From: Deltaproteobacteria bacterium
GTDB lineage: Bacteria; Myxococcota_A; Polyangia; JAAYKL01
Assembly: GCA_011389755.1 (NCBI GenBank)
Contig: JAABTR010000253.1
Location: forward strand, 1-6,920
Length of the DNA stretch: 6,920 nucleotides
Reading direction: 5' to 3'
Position 1 is the stretch's first letter. Each line of letters starts with the position of its first letter. Both the position numbers and the translations under genes were made by a program. The notes under the pieces are model-generated. The model searched no databases and was not told the origin of the DNA. It saw only the letters and a list, made by a program, of their open reading frames with translations. Positions 1 through 6,200 of this stretch are shown one piece after another.

Positions 1-945
1 GACGACTTGGTCGAAGGGCTCGAGTCCGGCGCGGACGACTTTTTGTCCAAGCCCTTCAACCTGGCCGAGCTCACAAGCCGCATCGCCGCGGGGATCCGCA
101 TCGTCGCCTACGAAAATCAGCTCGCCGAAAAAACGGCGCGGCTCGAAGAGTATGCCGAATCGATGGAGCGGCTCGCCGAGGAGCGCGCGCGCCAGCTCGT
201 GCACGCCGATCGCATCGCGACCTTGGGGATGCTCTCGGCCGGCATCGCCCACGAAATCAACAACCCCACCTCGTTCATCAGCGGAAACGTGCAAATGCTC
301 AAGCGCTTCTGGCCTTTTATCGAAGACGCCTTGGCGCGCGATCAGAGTGGGGACGAAAAGGCCCGCTTCATAACAAAAGAGACCCCCAGGCTCCTCGATG
401 AGATGACCAAGGGCATCCGCCGCATCTCGACCATCGTCTCAGGGCTGAAGCGCTACGCCAGGCAGGAGCGCTCCGACAGGGAGCCGGCTTCCCTGGCGGA
501 GTGCATCGAGGACGCGGTGCAGCTGTGCTCGAGCCGGCTCAAAAAAGTAAAACTCGAGCGCGACGTCGCACACGCCCCTCCCATCGAGATCAGCGCGCAG
601 GAGATCACCCAGGTCCTCGTCAATCTCATCGTGAACGCCGCCGACGCCCTCGACAGGACCTCGGATGGGCGCATACGGATCGGTCTTCGCGACGAAGCGA
701 ACGTGCAAATCATCAGCGTCGAAGACAACGGATATGGGATCCCCAAAGAGCATCGACAGCGGATCTTCGACCCGTTTTTCACAACCAAACCGCCGGATCG
801 CGGCACGGGCCTCGGGCTGTCCATCAGTCACGGCATCGTCCGGGACCACGACGGCAGCATCCGCGTGGAGCGCAGCCCTATCGGGGGCGCTCGCTTCGTC
901 ATCGAGCTGCCGAGCGCCCAAAAGGAAGGACACGATTCTCAATGA
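1..945 (+). CDS. Receiver-histidine kinase hybrid protein, C-terminal part (5' end cut by window)
   Basis: The frame is open from base 1, so the true start lies upstream; 314 residues are visible. Residues 1-30 are the end of a CheY-like receiver domain, with the typical GADDFLSKPF stretch in which K17 is the conserved lysine of the acidic pocket. The phosphoacceptor Asp is off the window. A charged helix, probably a coiled coil, follows (about 35-70). Next is a HisKA-type domain whose H-box AHEINNP contains phosphoacceptor H84, then a complete HATPase: N-box around 203-218 (NLIVNAADAL), G1 DNGYGIP at 242-248, F-box FFTTKP, and G2 GTGLGL at 268-273. All catalytic motifs are intact, so an active kinase is expected. 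No membrane segment is seen in the visible part, and a receiver in front suggests a cytosolic kinase that is itself controlled by phosphorylation. An internal TTG at base 7 is not a credible start, because it would truncate the receiver. Whether further receivers or sensors lie upstream cannot be seen. Confidence 0.95.
   Translation, partial: DDLVEGLESGADDFLSKPFNLAELTSRIAAGIRIVAYENQLAEKTARLEEYAESMERLAEERARQLVHADRIATLGMLSAGIAHEINNPTSFISGNVQMLKRFWPFIEDALARDQSGDEKARFITKETPRLLDEMTKGIRRISTIVSGLKRYARQERSDREPASLAECIEDAVQLCSSRLKKVKLERDVAHAPPIEISAQEITQVLVNLIVNAADALDRTSDGRIRIGLRDEANVQIISVEDNGYGIPKEHRQRIFDPFFTTKPPDRGTGLGLSISHGIVRDHDGSIRVERSPIGGARFVIELPSAQKEGHDSQ
921..930 (+). promoter_or_regulatory. Ribosome binding site for the response regulator
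   Basis: The purine run AAAGGAAGGA lies inside the end of the kinase gene, 11 bases before the ATG at 942. It supports that ATG, rather than any upstream in-frame codon, as the start of the regulator. Confidence 0.6.
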
Positions 946-1361
946 CGATACATATCCTCATCGTCGACGACGAAAGCGACATCCGGTCCATGCTCTCACG
1001 CCACCTGAGGTTCTCGGGCTACTCGGTCGACGAAGCCGAGAACGGCTGCGATGCCCTTGAGAAGATGTCCCGGCGCAAGACCGATATCGTCATCACGGAC
1101 ATCATGATGCCCGTGATGGACGGGGTGGATCTTTTGCGAAACATCCAGCAGCAGTATCCCATGACGCGCACCATCGTCATCACGGGTTACGTGACCCTGG
1201 AGAACGCCCTGGCCTGTCTGCGACACGGCGCCGACACCTTTATCCTCAAGCCACTCGAGGATCTGGGTGAGCTCGACGAGGCCATCGAGCGCTCCGTGAG
1301 GACCGTGGCTCACTGGGTGGAGCTGCTCAAAAAACTCTCGGGGATGAAAACAAAAAAATAA
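942..1361 (+). CDS. Single-domain CheY-like response regulator
   Basis: The product has 139 residues, the size of one receiver domain with a short tail. The conserved sites are present: acidic pair D9/D10 (LIVDDESD), phosphoacceptor D53 (TDIMMPVMDG), switch T81 (ITGYVT) and lysine K103 (FILKPLED). No DNA-binding or enzymatic output domain follows, only an extended last helix of about 25 residues ending in a lysine-rich tail. It probably acts by protein contact or as a phosphate shuttle. The start overlaps the stop of the upstream hybrid kinase in an ATGA, suggesting translational coupling and a direct kinase-substrate pairing. The CheA-type kinase 29 bases downstream could also phosphorylate it. 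The same frame is open upstream to base 501, but that part only shadows the kinase gene and has no receiver character. Confidence 0.95.
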   Translation: MTIHILIVDDESDIRSMLSRHLRFSGYSVDEAENGCDALEKMSRRKTDIVITDIMMPVMDGVDLLRNIQQQYPMTRTIVITGYVTLENALACLRHGADTFILKPLEDLGELDEAIERSVRTVAHWVELLKKLSGMKTKK

Positions 1362-1390
1362 CGCTCGGAAAAAAAGCGAAAAGTACTTCC

Positions 1391-3229
1391 ATGACCATAA
1401 TAGACAACGAAATCATCGACGCCGAGCTGCTCGCGGAATTTGTAGACGAATCGGTTGATTCTCTGACCGAGACGGACCAGCTTTTCGTGCAGCTCGAACT
1501 CAACCCCACCGACCTCGATGTCGTCCAGGCCATCTTTCGACCGGTTCATTCGGTCAAGGGCAACTCGGTCTTCTTCGGTCTGCTCCAGGTCAAAACTCTG
1601 GCCCATGAGCTCGAGACGCTGCTCGATCGCATCCGCAAAAGAGAGCTCGTGGCCGACGCCGGAATCATATCGGTCCTTCTCGCCGGCATCGACGAGCTCA
1701 AGGCGATGCTCTTTCGGGCCCGCGACCAAGAGCCCGAGGTTACGAGACACCAGGCCTTCGATGGGCTGGTGGAGCGCATCAAGGTCGCGGCCTCCGGCGA
1801 GACCCGCGTCGTCAAACAGGATCGCATCTGGTGGTCGGTGTTCGAGACGCTCACGGGCCTCCAAGACGAGTTCGGCGCCGAGTCTCCAAAACTGTGGGAA
1901 GAGATCGAGGCGATTTTATCCACGATGGCTCAAGCGATGCCGGTCTCCTCTGCGCCACCCGCGGCGACCCATCCCGAGCCTTTCGCCGCAAAGGGCGAAG
2001 AACCCGAGCCCCGACAAGCGCCACCGGCCTCGGCCACCAACGCCGCTAAAGACTCGGCGAAGACCATGCGCATCGCCGAGTCGCACGTGGACACCTTCTT
2101 GTCTTTTGTCGGCGAGCTCATCGTCGTCGGCGATCTTTTCAAACATCTCGAAGGCAGGGTGGGGGAGCTCGAAGATTGCGGGTCCTTGCTCGCGGAGTTC
2201 AGGAGGGCCAACGAGACCTTCTCCTCTTTGTCGGACAACCTGCGCGACAGCATCATGCAGATACGCAAGGTCCCGGTGAACAAGCTTTTAGGCAGGGTCC
2301 CGCGCATCGTCCGAGACATCTCAACCTCCTCGAGCAAGAAGATGACGGTGGAGACCGTCGGCGAAGATATCCGCATCGACAAAAGCCACGTGGATCTTTT
2401 GGAAGCGCCGCTCATGCACATGGTCCGCAACGCCGCCGACCACGGCATCGAGTCCCCCGAGGAGCGCGCGGCATCGGGAAAAATAGAAGCCGGCCTCGTG
2501 CGCGTCGGGATCGAAGAAGGCGATCGCCATATCGTTTTGACGGTGAGCGACGACGGAAGAGGTCTCGATCTGGAGGCCATACGGGAAAAAGGCGTGGGGC
2601 TCGGCCTCATAAGAAAAGACGCCCCCCTCGCACAGCAGGACATCATCAACCTCATTTTCTCCTCAGGGATCTCGACAGCGAGGTCCGTAACCGACGTCTC
2701 GGGCAGAGGCGTGGGAATGGACGTGGTCAAACGGGGGATAGACTCCGCCGGCGGCTGGATACGCGTCGACACCGAGGCCGGCTCGGGCACCACGATGCAG
2801 GTCTTTTTGCCCAAGAGCGTCACGACGCAGATCATGACCGGCTTCTTGGTGGAGATCGCCGGGCAGCGGTTTTTCTTTCCCATGGACAAGGTGCTCGAGA
2901 CCTTTCAGATGCGGCCCAGCGAGACCAAGTCGCTCAAGAACCAAGGGCGCTGCGTGGTGCGGCACGGGCAGACCCAGCCGGTCCTCGAGATCCGAAAGGT
3001 TCTCGACCTTCCCGGATACAACCTAGGTAGCGAACCGGAGATCGCCGTCACCGTCGCCACCGGAGCCAGCCGCGTCGTGGTCTTCGTGGACGCCGTCCTG
3101 GGTGTCCAGCAGATGGTCGTCCGCGAGATCAGCGGCCTGAGCAAATCCAGCGAGATCGTGGTGGGCGCCGCGTTGATGGGCGACAACTCCGTCGTGCTGA
3201 TTTTGGATCTCGACAAAATCACCCCCTGA
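1391..3229 (+). CDS. cheA: CheA-type chemotaxis histidine kinase
   Basis: The product has 612 residues. Order of domains: N-terminal Hpt/P1 at about 8-115 with phosphoacceptor H53 in VHSVKGNS; a further helical stretch to about 180; a Pro/Ala-rich linker at about 183-222; the dimerisation helices (P3) at about 225-295 with FVGELIVVGD; the ATPase (P4) at about 335-476 with N-box HMVRNAADHG (343-352), G1 DDGRGLD and G2 GRGVGMDVVK; and a CheW-like P5 domain at about 480-612. All catalytic motifs are intact, so it should phosphorylate H53 and pass phosphate to a receiver, most simply the regulator encoded just upstream. The stretch between P1 and P3 is about 110 residues with no recognisable P2 (CheY-binding) domain, and there is no C-terminal receiver. 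The P5 domain implies coupling to a CheW or receptor array, although none is encoded nearby. The start ATG follows a weak purine-rich stretch (GCGAAAAG) rather than a clear Shine-Dalgarno. No ATG, GTG or TTG lies in frame in the preceding gap, so this start is the best available. The gene may serve chemotaxis, twitching motility or another che-like pathway; the sequence does not decide. Confidence 0.95.
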   Translation: MTIIDNEIIDAELLAEFVDESVDSLTETDQLFVQLELNPTDLDVVQAIFRPVHSVKGNSVFFGLLQVKTLAHELETLLDRIRKRELVADAGIISVLLAGIDELKAMLFRARDQEPEVTRHQAFDGLVERIKVAASGETRVVKQDRIWWSVFETLTGLQDEFGAESPKLWEEIEAILSTMAQAMPVSSAPPAATHPEPFAAKGEEPEPRQAPPASATNAAKDSAKTMRIAESHVDTFLSFVGELIVVGDLFKHLEGRVGELEDCGSLLAEFRRANETFSSLSDNLRDSIMQIRKVPVNKLLGRVPRIVRDISTSSSKKMTVETVGEDIRIDKSHVDLLEAPLMHMVRNAADHGIESPEERAASGKIEAGLVRVGIEEGDRHIVLTVSDDGRGLDLEAIREKGVGLGLIRKDAPLAQQDIINLIFSSGISTARSVTDVSGRGVGMDVVKRGIDSAGGWIRVDTEAGSGTTMQVFLPKSVTTQIMTGFLVEIAGQRFFFPMDKVLETFQMRPSETKSLKNQGRCVVRHGQTQPVLEIRKVLDLPGYNLGSEPEIAVTVATGASRVVVFVDAVLGVQQMVVREISGLSKSSEIVVGAALMGDNSVVLILDLDKITP

Positions 3230-3243
3230 AAAATTGGGGGGGG
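3222..3243 (+). terminator. Possible weak hairpin at the end of cheA, with a G8 tract
   Basis: C5 (3222-3226) can pair with five of the eight G residues at 3236-3243, leaving a 9-base A/T-rich loop that contains the cheA stop codon TGA. The stem is short and no T-run follows, so it is at best a poor intrinsic terminator. It may be a coincidence of composition. Confidence 0.25.
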
Positions 3244-3262
3244 CTCGCTTCCGGCCAAGCGC

Positions 3263-3268
3263 TATACT
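3263..3268 (+). promoter_or_regulatory. Candidate -10 element upstream of the large membrane protein gene
   Basis: TATACT is one mismatch from the sigma-70 -10 consensus TATAAT and stands out in a GC-rich gap, 29 bases before the start codon. No good -35 hexamer lies 16-18 bases upstream; that space is occupied by the G8 tract and its flank. An activator-dependent promoter or a chance match are both possible. Confidence 0.3.
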
Positions 3269-3284
3269 TTTGACGAATCATCGC

Positions 3285-3291
3285 AAGGAGG
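3285..3291 (+). promoter_or_regulatory. Strong Shine-Dalgarno for the large membrane protein
   Basis: AAGGAGG lies 6 bases before the ATG at 3298. It is a near-perfect anti-16S match at good spacing, and it fixes the start of the long frame. It is clearly the best ribosome binding site in the window. Confidence 0.85.
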
Positions 3292-3297
3292 GACGGG

Positions 3298-6200
3298 ATG
3301 CTCAAAAGAACCTGCGGCTTTTTCGCCGCGGTCTTGGCTTTGACATCGGGGTTCGCTGGTTCACCGCACGCCGCCGCGCTCACCGAAGAGGACGTGCCAA
3401 ATCCCTTGAAGCCTTGGATTTCGTGGGTTACGTCGCCTGATCCTCAACAGGACTGCCCCATCATCGACGATTCTCCCCACTGCGTCTGGCCGGGCTCTTT
3501 GCGCCTCGACTTGAAGGACGCGACCGGGGCTTTCGAGCTCAGAGTCCGCGCGGACGCGCCCGTCGAGCAAATCCTGGTGGGCGACGCATCGATTTGGCCG
3601 CAGGGAGTCCTCGTCGACAAAAAACCCGCCGCGGTCCTATCGCGCGACGGCTTACCCAGCGTGCACCTCGGCGCGGGCACCCACGTGATCACCGGCGAGC
3701 TCATGTGGCCCGCGCTGCCCGAAGGTCTGCGCATTCCCCGGGCGGCCGCGATCCTCTCATTGTCTCTCAACGGCAAAGCCGTCGATTTCCCGAAGCGCGG
3801 AGCCGACGGGATCTTGTGGTTGCAAAAGCAAGACGCCGCCGAAGTCGATGACGGTGACCGCCTGGATCTGACCGTGATGCGCAAGATCGAAGACGGCGTG
3901 CCGATGACAGTCGAGACCAGGCTGATCATCCGCGCCTCGGGTCGATCCCGCGAGGTCGAGCTGCCCACACCGCTGCTCCCGCAAACCCAGCTCCTCGACA
4001 TCGACTCGCCCCTGCCCACCCGCATCGGCGGCGAGCAAAACCTGCACCTGCAGCTGCGCGCGGGGACCCACATCGTCATTATCCGAGCCCACACAAACTC
4101 AGTGATCCCCAAAGCCTTTTCTGCCCCAGATCATCCAGGGCCCTGGCCCAAGACCGAGACATGGGTCTGGCAAGCCGACGAGGATCTGCGCCAAGTGTCG
4201 ATCTCCGGCGCTCCGGGCGTGGATCCCTCCCACACCACCTTGCCCGACGAGTGGAAGTCCCTGCCGGCTTTCATCGTGTCGCCGGGCGACGCCTTGACCT
4301 TCGAGACGACACGGCGGGCTCAGCCTCTGCCGCCTCCGGATCAGATCGAGCTCGACCGCCAGCTGTGGCTCGACATCGACGGGACCGGTTACACCGCGCG
4401 CGATTCCATGAGCGGGACCCTCAACCAGACCTGGCGCCTCAACCTGAGCGCTCCGGGAAAGCTCGGCCGCGTGTCCGTGAAAGAGTCAGACAGGCTGATC
4501 ACAAAAAGCCCCACTGAAGAGACCGCGCGAGGCGTCGAGCTTCGAAAGGGCGAGCTGCAACTCGTGGCCGAATCCCGCTACGAGGATGCCCGGCTGAGGA
4601 TCCCGGCGGTGGGCTGGGACCACGACGTGCAAAGCCTCTCGGCCACGCTGAACCTCCCGCCCGGCTGGCTTTTGTTGTCAGCCGCCGGCGTGGACAACCT
4701 CTCGGGGACGTGGTGGGACGACTGGAGCCTGTTCACCTTTTTCTTCGTCCTCGTCGTCAGCCTCGCCATCGCAAAGCTCACGCGTGTCTGGATCGGTGTC
4801 GTGGCCCTGGTGGCGCTCGTTTTGTGCCACCAGCAAGACGACGCCCCTTACTTCGTCTGGACGAGTCTTCTTATGTCCCTTGGTCTGCTCCACGTGCTGC
4901 CCCACGGTCGGCTCAGAGCCATCGCCAAGATTTGGTGGTGGGGGAGCGTTATCTGGCTCGCCATCGTCCTCGTGCCTTTCAGCGTCTCCCAGGTCAGGAC
5001 CGGCCTGTTTCCCCAAATCCAGCACGAATACACCTCCGAAGGGCTCAGCTTCGAAAAAGCGGAAGCTTTCGAGACGCTCTCGCCCCCGCCCGCGAGCGAA
5101 TTCGAAGAAGATCAGATCGCGCCGCAAAGCGCCAAAGGAGAGCTCGAAGCGCTGGAAACCGCGAAAGGCGGCTCGCTCCGAAAACAGAAGCAGGCGCGAG
5201 GCCTGAGCGACGACCCTCTGCCGGCTTTCGATCTCTCCTACGGATCGTCGAACCGCGAACCCAAAGCGGACGCGGGCAAGCGGGTCCAGGCGCTCCAGCA
5301 CGACCCCAAGGCGGTGGTGCAGACCGGGCCCGGCGTCCCCACGTGGCGCTGGAACAGCTGGAGGCTGTCTTGGTCCGGCCCCGTCGAAGCCGATCACGAG
5401 ATCAGGCTGTACCTGGTCTCGCCCACCGCAAACCTCGTAATCTCACTGCTTCGGGTGCTCTTGTTGGCCCTCGTGTCGCTCCTCTTGGTCCGCCACGCGC
5501 GCAAGGTGATGGCCAAAAAACCTCGGGACAAGGGCGCCGAGAACAACGGATCGAGCCTCCCCTCCGTCATCGTCTCTACGACGGGGCTCTTGATCGCGCT
5601 CTCGCTGCCGCAGATATCCGGCGCCGCCGAGTTCCCTCCCTACGACCTTCTCACGGAGCTCGAGGCGCGCTTGACACAAAAGCGCGCGTGCGAGGCTGAC
5701 TGCCTGTCGATCTCCAACATGGTGGTCACCGCCCGCGATAATCGTCTCGTCCTCGAGTGCGAGGTCCACGCGGGGGCTCCTTGGAGCTTCCGGCTGCCGG
5801 GCCCGGTGAAAAACTGGGCGCCGGACCGTGTCTCCATCGGCGGCACCGCGACGACCGATCTGGCGCTGCGCGACGACGGGTTCATCCACGTCCGGATCCC
5901 GCAAGGCCGCCATCTCGTCGTGGTCGAAGGGCGCGTCCCGCCGACCAACGCGGTGACGCTCGAGTTCGGAGACAGACCCCACCGCGTCGAGATCGACGCG
6001 CCCGAGTACACGGTGGACGGAGTTCGCGATGACAAGACAGCGCAAAGCTCGATCCTCTTGGTCCGGACTGAAGATTCGCTCGGATCAACGGGACAAGACG
6101 AAAAGTCAACCTTTGAGGAGTCGAGCTATCCTCCGTGGTTGCGGGTCAAAAGAGCCTTCACCATCGGGCTGCCGTGGACCGTGCACACCGTCGTCGAGAG

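Noticed and set aside
501..941. Upstream extension of the response-regulator frame to an ATG at 501
   Set aside because: These 147 codons overlap the kinase core in another frame and have no receiver character; the ATG at 942 has a ribosome binding site and starts exactly at the receiver fold.
1362..1378. CGCT/AGCG hairpin with A-rich loop between the regulator and cheA
   Set aside because: The stem is only 4 bp with no T-run; it is too weak to call a terminator and would separate genes that look like one operon.
1930..2889. Open minus-strand frame of 319 codons opposite cheA
   Set aside because: It lies wholly opposite the conserved dimerisation and ATPase domains of CheA and has low-complexity Ser/Pro/Arg composition.
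3234..3250. Possible sigma-54 promoter (GG / GC elements)
   Set aside because: The TCGCTT part resembles the -12 element, but the bases at the required distance upstream are TG, not GG; the G8 tract creates the illusion.
4678..5397. Open minus-strand frame of 239 codons, with another of 200 codons at 5443-6045
   Set aside because: Both are opposite the long membrane-protein frame, are rich in Arg, Gly and Glu, and have no recognisable motif or clear ribosome binding site.
4710..5699. Open + strand frame of 329 codons inside the large membrane protein
   Set aside because: It is Arg/Pro/Ala-rich with no domain pattern, and it overlaps a frame with signal peptide, helices and repeats; it is a GC-rich shadow.
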